A DNA stretch of 64,000 nucleotides, taken from Pseudomonas sp. dw_612 (GTDB lineage: Bacteria > Pseudomonadota > Gammaproteobacteria > Pseudomonadales > Pseudomonadaceae). The position numbers were made by a program, and so were the translations under genes. Below, piece by piece: positions 19,139-26,419 of the stretch (its first letter is position 1; each line of letters starts with the position of its first letter). Where the stretch lies: the NCBI RefSeq assembly GCF_018449725.1, contig NZ_JAAVVC010000001.1, positions 62,001 to 126,000 on the forward strand. The letters run 5' to 3'. Under the pieces are notes generated by a model. It was not told the origin of the DNA, ran no database searches, and saw only the letters and a list, made by a program, of their open reading frames with translations.

Positions 19139-19999
19139 TTATTCGCTCTCCGGATCCATCTTGTTCTGACTCAGATACCGTCCCAACGTCTCGTCCTGCA
19201 CGGGCGTGGAGTTGTCCCCCGCCACTTGCCACAGATGCCGTTCGATCCCCTGGGCCAGAAGGTGCCCCACCGCCGATTCAATCGCCGACAACACACACAA
19301 CTGCGCCGGTTCGTTGGTGGTGTAGCCCACTTCAGCCTCAAGCAATTTCTTGAACTCGATAAACTTGAACACCCCGGCACTGCGGCCCACCGAGTAGATG
19401 GTCTTGCTGGTCATGACATTCGCCAGCACTTGCCCGCTGCGCACGTCCACCGCCCGCAGGTTTACCGAGACCTGGTCCACCCGATATTCCCGGGAGAGGT
19501 CGATCCCCAGATACCGCGCGCCTTCCCCGCCGCTGCGCACGTTGGTGTCGTAGGCAATGATTCCACCTTCAAGCATCAGGTTGGCCGCTTGCAGCGGTGG
19601 AAGTTCGCCCTGGATATTCACCGGGGTATTGGGTTTTTTCTGCGAGGCGCGAATGATTTTGCGTTCGGTCAGCAGGTTTTGCAGGCCTTCGCGTTCCAGC
19701 ACCACAAACCAGCCGCTGGCCTGCAACGCGTCCATCAGCATGCTCGCGGCGCCCTGGGTCACGCTGGTGGAAAACGAGCTGGCCGGGGTCGGTTTGTATT
19801 GTCCGGTCTGGTCGCGAAAGCCGTACACCACGGCCATCAAGCGACCTTTGGGCCGTGGCATTTTCAGCAAGTCGTAATAGGTCGACGCCCGTGGTGTGAG
19901 GGTCGGTGATTCCGTGTCCTGTTCGGCCGGCATGGTGTCGCGCAAGCTGCAACCTTGTAATGCCGCCAACATCAGCCCTAGCACAATGATATTTTTCAT
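19139..19999 (-). CDS. csgG: CsgG, curli outer-membrane secretion channel
   Basis: A 286-residue lipoprotein: signal sequence IIVLGLMLAALQGC with a lipobox cysteine at about residue 16. CsgG-family features include Y-LL-MPRPKGRLMAVVYGFRDQTGQYKP, SSFSTSVTQGAASMLMDAL, a WFVVLEREGLQNLLTERKII stretch and a YSVGRSAGVFKFIE segment near the membrane-spanning region. CsgG forms the nonameric outer-membrane pore that exports curlin subunits. I chose the ATG at 19999 (GGGAG eight bases upstream) over the GTG three codons earlier. It is the last gene of the long minus-strand operon that starts with a receiver protein and type II secretion genes, following csgF by 31 bases, and it converges with csgA. 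Confidence 0.9.
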   Translation of the reverse strand: MKNIIVLGLMLAALQGCSLRDTMPAEQDTESPTLTPRASTYYDLLKMPRPKGRLMAVVYGFRDQTGQYKPTPASSFSTSVTQGAASMLMDALQASGWFVVLEREGLQNLLTERKIIRASQKKPNTPVNIQGELPPLQAANLMLEGGIIAYDTNVRSGGEGARYLGIDLSREYRVDQVSVNLRAVDVRSGQVLANVMTSKTIYSVGRSAGVFKFIEFKKLLEAEVGYTTNEPAQLCVLSAIESAVGHLLAQGIERHLWQVAGDNSTPVQDETLGRYLSQNKMDPESE

Positions 20000-20030
20000 G
20001 TCCTTCACTCCCCGGCAGCCTGAGTCCCTT

Positions 20031-20450
20031 TCAAGGGTTGAGGCCGTTCACCTGAATTTCCGAAACTTCACCGGTCGCTCGGTCGGTCACTTCAATGCTC
20101 AGTGCGCCGGAGTCGTCGATGACGTTGACGATAAAACTGTCGGTGGACAGGCTCCCGGTGTTACCCGTGGAGATGTTGTCCAGCAACTGCCCCAGCAACC
20201 GCGACTGCAATTGACTGGTGAAGCGTTCAAGGGCCGAGGTGCCTGCCACCGCCGTGCGGTTTTTCAGGTCCGGGTCGTCGTAATCGTTTTGCGCCTGGGC
20301 GTTGTTGAGCAGCCAGGTGCCGTTCAACGGGTTACCGCCGAACGATGGGTTGATCGGCGTGTAGACCAGCTCGGTGGCGTGGACCAGGCCGCAACTGCCC
20401 AACCCGAGGAGCCAAATGCCGGTGCGCTGTGAGAACGTTTTCTTGTTCAT
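20031..20450 (-). CDS. csgF: CsgF, curli assembly factor
   Basis: A 139-residue exported protein with a signal peptide ending near VHA, followed by TELVYTPINPSFGGNPLNGTWLLN, the hallmark N-terminus that inserts into the CsgG pore (the motif FGGNP..N is visible). The length matches CsgF of Enterobacteria (about 138). CsgF holds CsgB at the pore and helps nucleation. Its ATG overlaps the csgE stop codon (ATGA), a sign of translational coupling, and csgG follows. Confidence 0.9.
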   Translation of the reverse strand: MNKKTFSQRTGIWLLGLGSCGLVHATELVYTPINPSFGGNPLNGTWLLNNAQAQNDYDDPDLKNRTAVAGTSALERFTSQLQSRLLGQLLDNISTGNTGSLSTDSFIVNVIDDSGALSIEVTDRATGEVSEIQVNGLNP

Positions 20451-20836
20451 AATTCGTCCTTCTCCAGGTCGGTGGTGTCCTGCAATAACGTTTCCAGCTT
20501 GCGCTGGACGATCTGCCGGCGAACCCAGTCGGCGGCGTCGTACGCCTCGTCCTTGAGTTCCACGGTGTTCGGCGGCAGGAACCGCCGATAAACCAGGCGT
20601 TGTTGATATTCCACGGTCACCAGGCTGCCCCAGCGGGCCGAGGGTCGTTCGCGTACCACCAGGTTGAAATCCATCGGGCTGGTGGCGCGCAGGCGTTCAC
20701 TGAACGAGTAGTAAAAGTCGTGGCCGATGTGGGAGATCGTGTCGTCGACGATAAAGCCCATCATTTCGTCCTCTTCACCGGCCGGGGCCAAAGGGCTCAG
20801 CAATATCAGCAGCAGCGCCAGGCAATATCGGTTCAT
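20447..20836 (-). CDS. csgE: CsgE, periplasmic curli export adaptor
   Basis: A 129-residue exported protein: signal peptide to about PAG, then DDTISHIGHDFYYSFSERL and PPNTVELKDEAYDAADWV, typical of CsgE, which caps the periplasmic side of CsgG and guides CsgA. Length and order (csgE-csgF-csgG) fit the family. I start at the ATG at 20836; the longer frame to 21049 is a shadow of the preceding pseudopilin gene. It overlaps that gene's stop codon by four bases, so the curli export genes are physically part of the type II secretion operon. Confidence 0.88.
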   Translation of the reverse strand: MNRYCLALLLILLSPLAPAGEEDEMMGFIVDDTISHIGHDFYYSFSERLRATSPMDFNLVVRERPSARWGSLVTVEYQQRLVYRRFLPPNTVELKDEAYDAADWVRRQIVQRKLETLLQDTTDLEKDEL

Positions 20837-21369
20837 GGCGTCAACGCCTGTGGGGCTGTTGACTGGGGCTTGGGCCCGGACGCGCCATCGAGGAAGGCTT
20901 TCTCGGCCACGAACTGCCAGTCCTTGTAGCTCGCCATGCCGACGAAATCCGACCATTGGCTGGGGAAATCCGTCTGCTTCAGCGGTGTTTCGGTGGATGG
21001 GCAATAGAGGCCGGTGATGCGTCCGTCGAAACCGCGCATCAGCGTCCATTCACCGCCGCCAATCGGGTCCGGATAGAGCTGGCGCAGATGATGTTTGGGC
21101 GATGGAAAACGCTCATCCTGCAACAGGTCTTGCAGCTCTTTCGGGTACTGCGCCAGCCCCGGCGAACTGCGGTAATAGCTGCGCAATGCCTGGGCGTATT
21201 GGGTGCCGACCCACAGCAACTGGCGCTCGCGATCCCGCCGCGAAGCGGTGGACCACAACTCCCCGGCGCTGGCCAGCCCCATGCCCATCAGCACAATCAG
21301 GAACAGCACGCCCAGGTAAGTGAAACCGCCCTCGCTGGCGGGCCTACCACTCGGAATAAAGGCTGCCAT
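20833..21369 (-). CDS. minor pseudopilin-like protein lacking Glu5 (GspK-like)
   Basis: A 178-residue type IV pilin-like protein. The prepilin peptidase site is GG|FTYLGVLFLIVLMGMGLA, where position +5 is Gly instead of the usual Glu. Loss of Glu5 is characteristic of the tip pseudopilin GspK and some other minor pseudopilins. The body has a long N-terminal helix and a globular part with DPIGGGEWTLMRG. GspK is usually larger (about 300 residues), so the match is by the missing Glu5 and not by length. The start (21369) overlaps the previous gene by 26 bases and its end overlaps csgE by four bases. Confidence 0.72.
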   Translation of the reverse strand: MAAFIPSGRPASEGGFTYLGVLFLIVLMGMGLASAGELWSTASRRDRERQLLWVGTQYAQALRSYYRSSPGLAQYPKELQDLLQDERFPSPKHHLRQLYPDPIGGGEWTLMRGFDGRITGLYCPSTETPLKQTDFPSQWSDFVGMASYKDWQFVAEKAFLDGASGPKPQSTAPQALTP

Positions 21370-21718
21370 CACGCGCCCTCCCGGTAGCACCGCTTTTGAT
21401 ATCGGCCACTGCGCCCGGCACACCGTCCGGCGGCGCGACCAGGACCCAGAGGTCTTTGCGTTCGGCAATCGGATCGGTCGGCGGGTTGCGCAAATAACGC
21501 TGCTCAACCAGTTGCTCGATGGAGTCGGGATAGCGCCCGGTGTCGCCGTAATAGTGATCCAGCGCCTCGCGCATGGCCGACAGGCTCTGGCGCAGCGTGG
21601 TCTCTTTCGACGCCTCGAGGCTGCTGAAATAGCGTGGCAAGGCAATGGTCATCAGCGTGGCGATAATCGCCATCACCACCATCAGTTCCAGCAGGGTAAA
21701 ACCCTTTTCCCGACGCAT
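21344..21718 (-). CDS. type II secretion pseudopilin
   Basis: A 124-residue pseudopilin with a short basic leader and cleavage motif REKG|FTLLELMVVMAIIATLM (Glu at +5), followed by SLSAMREALDHYYGDTGRYP, the alpha-beta loop type of GspG/PilE-like proteins, and a TDPIAERKDLW segment. It starts five bases after the previous pseudopilin gene. Cleavage would need a prepilin peptidase, which is not encoded in this window. It is a short GspG/GspH-type subunit; the exact slot in the pseudopilus is not certain. Confidence 0.78.
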   Translation of the reverse strand: MRREKGFTLLELMVVMAIIATLMTIALPRYFSSLEASKETTLRQSLSAMREALDHYYGDTGRYPDSIEQLVEQRYLRNPPTDPIAERKDLWVLVAPPDGVPGAVADIKSGATGRARDGSLYSEW

Positions 21719-21722
21719 AGGT

Positions 21723-22196
21723 TCACCACTCGCGGTAGGCAATGCCGTTGAGGCCCTTGCCCCGGGCCTTGGAGTAGACGTCAAACACGTCTTCGCCTTC
21801 CCGTGGGTTCTGAGCCGTACTGTCGTAGGAGCGCAAGCCCCAGCCACCGTCGTCGTTACGCTTGACCGGCAGCAGCGGGTCATGGGGCACCCGGCGTAAA
21901 AAGTAAAACTTGGCACCCTTGGCGCTGCGCACATCGCGCACGCCGTCCACCAGCACTTGCAGGTTCGGCGGGTAGCCGCTGCTGGCCAGCGACTTCTCGA
22001 TATAGCCGGCGTCGAAGGCGCGCTTGTAGGCATCGATGGCGTCGCGAATCTGGTACAGCGCCGCGCGCATGTCCTGCTCCTTGCCACGCCGCACCACGGT
22101 TTCGGTCAGGGGCGCGGCCATGCCGGCCAACAGGCCGACCAGGGCCAGCGTCACCACGACTTCAATCAGGGTAAAACCGCGCTGGGAGGCGTTCAT
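21723..22196 (-). CDS. type II secretion pseudopilin
   Basis: A 157-residue pseudopilin: QRG|FTLIEVVVTLALVGLLAG with Glu at +5, then ALYQIRDAIDAYKRAFDAGY and a C-terminal part with SSGYPPNLQVLVDGV. The latter resembles the GspG-type YP..LQ.LV motif. I start at the ATG at 22196; an in-frame TTG two codons earlier overlaps the secretin stop. It is the first of three consecutive pseudopilin genes after the secretin gene and probably a minor or second major subunit. The main gspG lies at 42328-42762. Confidence 0.78.
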   Translation of the reverse strand: MNASQRGFTLIEVVVTLALVGLLAGMAAPLTETVVRRGKEQDMRAALYQIRDAIDAYKRAFDAGYIEKSLASSGYPPNLQVLVDGVRDVRSAKGAKFYFLRRVPHDPLLPVKRNDDGGWGLRSYDSTAQNPREGEDVFDVYSKARGKGLNGIAYREW

Positions 22197-22198
22197 GA

Positions 22199-24031
22199 TC
22201 AAGGCTTCTCGACGACAACACGGGCGGACGAAGCAACCGGCGTGGTCATGACTTCGGTGTGAATCGCCGATTCCATGCCACGGTCAGGCGCCTGGATGTG
22301 CATGCTGGTTTCGGTGCCGGTCTGGAACTCCATGTCCGACGGGCTCTGGTACGGCAGGTTGCGCACGATCCGTGGCGTGATCGACAGCACCAGTTCCGAC
22401 TTGCCGACGGTGTCCTTGTTGCTGCCGAACAAGCGGCCCAATCCAGGAATGTCGCCAAGGCCCGGAATCTTGTTGCCGGTGGCGCCGTGGTCGTTGCGCA
22501 CCAGCCCGGCCAGGATCTGGGTTTCGCCGTCATGCAGGCGCAACGTGGTCTGCGCGTTGCGGGTGTCGACCTGTACCGGAATCGTGCCCTGGCGGGTCGG
22601 CTCCAGCGGCGTGGCGTTACTCACTTCCAGGGCAATCTTGATCGCCACTTCGTTGTTCAAGTGCACGATCGGCTGCACTTCCAGCTTCAGACCGACGTCA
22701 AGATAAGTGACGCTTTCCGTGATCACCGGCCCCTGAGTCGAAGGCACCGAGGTGGCGCTGATGATTGGCACCCGCTGACCGATGTGAATCCGCGCCTGTT
22801 CACGGTTGCTCACGCGAATCACCGGGCTGGCCAGGGTGTTGATGTCATTGTCCTGCGCATTGATCTTGGCTTGCGGCGACGGCGAAATGGAGATCCGGCT
22901 GGAGTTGATGCCCTTCAGTTGATCAAGGATCGTCACCCCCGAACCGTCGCTGTTGACCACGCCGAAAGTGTTCGGCCATTGCAGCCCCAGATCGAGAATG
23001 CGCTGGGTGGCGACTTCCATGACTTCGACTTCCAGCACCACTTCAGGGTCGGACTGGTCTTGGGATTGCAGGAGTTTTTCGGCCATGCGCACCGCGTCTT
23101 CGGTGTCGCGCATGGTCAAGGTGTTGAGGCGCTCATCGACGAACACGTCGCGGGTCTTGAGCATGGTTTTGATCATGTTCAGCGCGGTGTTGGCATCGAC
23201 GCTGGTCAGGTAGAAGGTGCGCATCACCAGTTCCTGATAATCCTTGAGCTTCTGCGGCGAGTCCGGGTAGATCAGCAAGGTGTTTTCGTTGACGATCTTC
23301 TGGTGCAGCTGATTTTGTTGGAGCAGCAGTTCCACGGCGTCTTCGATGCGCACGTCACGCACGAAGATCGTGGCTTTCATGTCCGGCCGCAGGTCTTTGT
23401 CGAAGATGAAATTCAGCCCGGCAACCTGGGACAGCACTTCGAAAATGGTTTTCAGGTTGGCGTCGCGAAACTCCAAAGTCACCGGCCGATCCAGACGAGT
23501 ACGCAGTTGTGGATACGGCACCACGTTGCGGCTCTGGACCAGGCGAATGTTGCCTTGCAGTTCCAGGGCACCCTCATTTTTCGGATCGAGTTCGAGCATC
23601 TGTTTGACCTGACGGTCGGCGCCGTAAATGTCGCCACGGCGCAGGTCGCCCCGGGCCAGTTCGAGTTTGTCGTCCTGGCTGCGCAGGTAATCGAGTTGCT
23701 TCAGGGAGTCCTGGGCGCGGCGGTTGCTCGGTTCGATGGTCAGCACCCGGCCGTAGGCCAACCGAGCGGAAGGAAAGTCCCGGCGTGCACGGTCGGTGTC
23801 GCCCGCCGTCAGCAGCGCGGTAATCGCTTTGGCGCGGCCGGTGTTCAGCAGCAGGTGCAATTCGGTGTCCCGAGGGTTTTCCCGCAGGCCTTCCTGGATG
23901 CGCGCCAACCCGGCTTCATATTGGCCTTGTTCAATCAGGTCGGACGCTTCTTTGTTGGCGACTTGCGCCGTACTGCACGCGGCCAGCGCTGTGCTCAGGC
24001 ACAGGCTCATCAGCAAACGGGATCTGTTCAT
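22199..24031 (-). CDS. gspD: outer-membrane secretin, GspD-like
   Basis: A 610-residue lipoprotein secretin. The signal peptide LMSLCLSTALAAC ends in a lipobox cysteine (about residue 19), followed by a TPR-like region (30-150). N-domains come next (VTLEFRDANLKTIFEVLSQV, about 200-290). The C-terminal secretin core includes VPIISATS and VGLKLEVQPIVH, and ends near SELVLSITPRIVRNLP. Secretins form the outer-membrane gate of type II secretion and type IV pilus machines. The TPR-like head and length recall Tfp/MSHA-like systems more than classic Xcp GspD. The start overlaps the preceding PilP-like gene (ATGA). It most likely exports the island's folded oxidases (inference; a Gsp-related pathway for the Mn-oxidising factor is known in P. 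putida GB-1). Confidence 0.9.
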   Translation of the reverse strand: MNRSRLLMSLCLSTALAACSTAQVANKEASDLIEQGQYEAGLARIQEGLRENPRDTELHLLLNTGRAKAITALLTAGDTDRARRDFPSARLAYGRVLTIEPSNRRAQDSLKQLDYLRSQDDKLELARGDLRRGDIYGADRQVKQMLELDPKNEGALELQGNIRLVQSRNVVPYPQLRTRLDRPVTLEFRDANLKTIFEVLSQVAGLNFIFDKDLRPDMKATIFVRDVRIEDAVELLLQQNQLHQKIVNENTLLIYPDSPQKLKDYQELVMRTFYLTSVDANTALNMIKTMLKTRDVFVDERLNTLTMRDTEDAVRMAEKLLQSQDQSDPEVVLEVEVMEVATQRILDLGLQWPNTFGVVNSDGSGVTILDQLKGINSSRISISPSPQAKINAQDNDINTLASPVIRVSNREQARIHIGQRVPIISATSVPSTQGPVITESVTYLDVGLKLEVQPIVHLNNEVAIKIALEVSNATPLEPTRQGTIPVQVDTRNAQTTLRLHDGETQILAGLVRNDHGATGNKIPGLGDIPGLGRLFGSNKDTVGKSELVLSITPRIVRNLPYQSPSDMEFQTGTETSMHIQAPDRGMESAIHTEVMTTPVASSARVVVEKP

Positions 24032-24534
24032 TGCGTGCTCCCCACAGACAAGGTCTGGGACAAATGCAGAGGCAGGTAGACCAGGCTCAATTCCACATCG
24101 GAAATGCCCTCGATCCGCCACGTGTCGTCGATCACATCCCCTTTGCGTACGACGTATATTTTTTCGCCGTTCTGCAAAAACACTTGCAGGTCGGATTGGT
24201 TATGCAGCCTGCCGACGAACTGGAAAGGCATCGCTGGTGCGCTGGGGGCTTGCACCACCGGGGTCAGGTTGACGGGTTGTTCGGTGATGCTGGCCAGTAC
24301 TGGCGCAGCCTTCCAGCTGCGGGTGGCGAACAGGTCGCCGGACGGGCTCAAGTCCTTGATCGGCGCCGCTTTGAGGCTGGCGGCAGCGACCGGTGTTTTA
24401 CCTTTGGCGGGTTTGGCCACCGTGGCGACGGTGACTTCACCGTCCTCCGGTTGCCGCAAGTAATCCGGCAACCAGGCCAGCGCCGCCGCCACGCCGAAGA
24501 ACGCCACCCAACCCACTACGCGTTTGGTATTCAT
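24028..24534 (-). CDS. PilP/GspC-like secretin-interacting inner-membrane protein
   Basis: A 168-residue protein with one N-terminal membrane segment (VVGWVAFFGVAAALAWLP), a proline/alanine-rich periplasmic linker and a C-terminal small beta domain with PFQFVGRLHNQSDLQVFLQNGEKIYVVRKGD. This is the homology-region fold of GspC/PilP, which contacts the secretin N0 domain. The ATG at 24534 overlaps the stop of the upstream PilO-like gene by one base. Assignment is by fold pattern and position between PilO-like and GspD. Confidence 0.72.
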   Translation of the reverse strand: MNTKRVVGWVAFFGVAAALAWLPDYLRQPEDGEVTVATVAKPAKGKTPVAAASLKAAPIKDLSPSGDLFATRSWKAAPVLASITEQPVNLTPVVQAPSAPAMPFQFVGRLHNQSDLQVFLQNGEKIYVVRKGDVIDDTWRIEGISDVELSLVYLPLHLSQTLSVGSTQ

Positions 24535-25082
24535 CACGACCTCGACAGGTAAAGGGTCATGCGGATCCGCCCGGTCAGGTCGGTGTCGGCGATCTTCTTG
24601 CGCTGGAACTCCACGTCCTCCACCACCACCGCCGGCAACTGGCCGAGCAAGGCGTGCAGGAAGCGTCGCAGTTGCGGATAGCTGCCGCGCACCGGCAGCA
24701 GAATCTGATAACGGGCCAGATGAGTCTTGGGATCGATGCCCAGGGAATATTCGCCCCGGGCCAAGGTGATGTGTTCCAGCGCGGCCAAGGCGTAGATCTT
24801 GTCGATGGCCACCGTGGCTTGCGGCTGGGACGGCAACTTGCTGCGGAAGTCGTCGAGCTGGCGTTGCGGTACCACCGGTGGCGCGACGCTGCCGTCTTCG
24901 ACCTTGGCCAGGTACTCGCCGGCTTCGCGGGTCTGCTGGCTGAGGGTTTGCAGCGACTGCCAGTCCGGCACCAGCCCGGCCAAGGCATACATCAGCGTCA
25001 CGGCCACCAGTGCCATCCCGGCCAGGCCCGGGATACCGAGGCCTTGCAGGTATTCGTGCACGATCAGTCTAGGGATTCGCAT
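24534..25082 (-). CDS. PilO/GspM-like inner-membrane platform protein
   Basis: A 182-residue protein with an N-terminal membrane segment (GIPGLAGMALVAVTLMYALAG), a predicted coiled coil (SLQTLSQQTREAGEYLAKVE) and a ferredoxin-like C-terminal part (VRGSYPQLRRFLHALLGQLPAVVVEDVEF), the arrangement of PilO/GspM. It partners the PilN-like protein. The ATG at 25082 has GGGAG upstream and overlaps the end of that gene by 14 bases. Confidence 0.72.
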   Translation of the reverse strand: MRIPRLIVHEYLQGLGIPGLAGMALVAVTLMYALAGLVPDWQSLQTLSQQTREAGEYLAKVEDGSVAPPVVPQRQLDDFRSKLPSQPQATVAIDKIYALAALEHITLARGEYSLGIDPKTHLARYQILLPVRGSYPQLRRFLHALLGQLPAVVVEDVEFQRKKIADTDLTGRIRMTLYLSRS

Positions 25083-25614
25083 CGCCAATCTCCCACGTCG
25101 CCGACAGGTTGAATTGCACCGGGTGTTCCGGCACGTTGGCGACGATTTCGTGGCTCAGCAGGGACACGTCCGACAGCTCGTCGCTGGCTTCCAGACGCTG
25201 GTGAAATTCGAGCATCGCTTCCAGATCCCGCGCCTCGGCGCTGATCCGCACCTGGCCTTTGCGGGCATCCGGGGTCAGGGTCAGCAAGGCGATGTCATCC
25301 CGAGGCATGGCTTCGAGCATGGCGAACAGGCGTTCCCATGGCCGACGCAGTTGCTGGGACACCTTGCGCATCTCGGCGAGGTTTTGTGCTTGCTCGCGGG
25401 TTTCGGCCGGGGTCAGGCCGACCTTGCCGCCGCTGTCGCCAGTGAGTTCGCGCTGGGCGTGTTGCAAGTGGCCCTGTTGTTGGGAGGATTGCTGGGCGAG
25501 GTGCTGCTGAGCGAATACGCACGCTAGAGTCAGCGCCACGCCAGCAGTCAGCAGGCTCCAGCCCAAGGGGCCCGAGCGGCGGCGCGGCTGGAAGTCGAGG
25601 GTCAGGGCGCGCAT
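25069..25614 (-). CDS. PilN/GspL C-terminal-like inner-membrane protein
   Basis: A 181-residue bitopic protein: short basic cytoplasmic lead (TLDFQPRRRSGPLGW), membrane segment LLTAGVALTLACVFA, a long coiled coil rich in Gln, and a C-terminal ferredoxin-like domain (ISAEARDLEAMLEFHQRLE). This matches PilN, which in pilus machines corresponds to the membrane half of GspL. It follows the PilM/GspL-like gene by one base, consistent with a GspL split into two polypeptides. Confidence 0.72.
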   Translation of the reverse strand: MRALTLDFQPRRRSGPLGWSLLTAGVALTLACVFAQQHLAQQSSQQQGHLQHAQRELTGDSGGKVGLTPAETREQAQNLAEMRKVSQQLRRPWERLFAMLEAMPRDDIALLTLTPDARKGQVRISAEARDLEAMLEFHQRLEASDELSDVSLLSHEIVANVPEHPVQFNLSATWEIGDANP

Positions 25615-25615
25615 G

Positions 25616-26419
25616 TCAGGCCACCGCCCGGGACATCACGTACAGGCAATCCCGTACGCCAGTCCGGTCTTCTTCGAGGGTCCGCAAGTGCACACCGGGC
25701 ACCTCGGGTTGCGAGTCAATCCGTGCCGGCGCGTGCAGGTAGACGTTCAGCGGCCGTTCACTGCTGGAAGCCTGCAACTGGTTTTCCCGGCCAATCAACG
25801 CGGTCAGCGCGGTATCGCTGTCGCTGCTGCCCACCGAGCGCACCGAGGTCCAGCGCCCTTCCCGGGCCAGCAGCAACACGCTGCGCACCGGCTCGGCGAC
25901 GACGAACAGGAAGTCCCCGGCGTCGAAGCTTTTATCGAAGTGGTTGAACGCCGCCATCAGGTACGGTTGCACCGAACGCAGGCGCAAACCGCGAGCGCTG
26001 ACCAGGCTGCGCAGGCGTTGCAGCAAGTCCTGGGGCAAGGCCGAAGCGATACGGTCGTAACCCGCCGGTTCCGCCGAGAGCACCAGGCTCCAGGGTTGAG
26101 TCGGCACGCCGTAGAGGTCTTCGAAGCACAGTTGGGCGAAGCCGAGCAATTCATCAGGGCTGCTGATCTGGTCGCTCCAGGGCACCAGGCAAAAGCGGCT
26201 GAAGTGCCCGGAAATCACCACGCTCAACTCCGCACCGGAACGCGCATGCTCGCCGAGCAACCGGTCGAGGGTTTCCAGGGCAACGGCCCAGGCGTGGAAG
26301 CCTTCGTCGATAAAACCGACGCTGCCCAGCCAGCGGGTGTCGCTGCCCTGGCGCTGGCCGAGGCCGACGCCACTGGCGCCCAGCACGGCGACATAACGAT
26401 CACGAGACAAAAGTGACAC
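25616..26419 (-). CDS. PilM/GspL cytoplasmic-domain-like protein
   Basis: A 267-residue cytoplasmic protein, probably of the actin-like PilM/GspL class, which links the secretion ATPase to the inner-membrane platform. An early strand DRYVAVLGASGVGLG and the later ARGLRLRSVQPYLMAAFN and FLFVVAEPVRSVLLLAREGRW fit the two-lobed fold of such proteins, but sequence similarity is weak. I start at the GTG at 26419, which has GAGGAG seven bases upstream and overlaps gspE by 20 bases; an ORF start at 26494 would run deep into gspE. Order gspE-pilM-pilN-pilO-pilP-gspD supports the call. Confidence 0.62.
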   Translation of the reverse strand: MSLLSRDRYVAVLGASGVGLGQRQGSDTRWLGSVGFIDEGFHAWAVALETLDRLLGEHARSGAELSVVISGHFSRFCLVPWSDQISSPDELLGFAQLCFEDLYGVPTQPWSLVLSAEPAGYDRIASALPQDLLQRLRSLVSARGLRLRSVQPYLMAAFNHFDKSFDAGDFLFVVAEPVRSVLLLAREGRWTSVRSVGSSDSDTALTALIGRENQLQASSSERPLNVYLHAPARIDSQPEVPGVHLRTLEEDRTGVRDCLYVMSRAVA

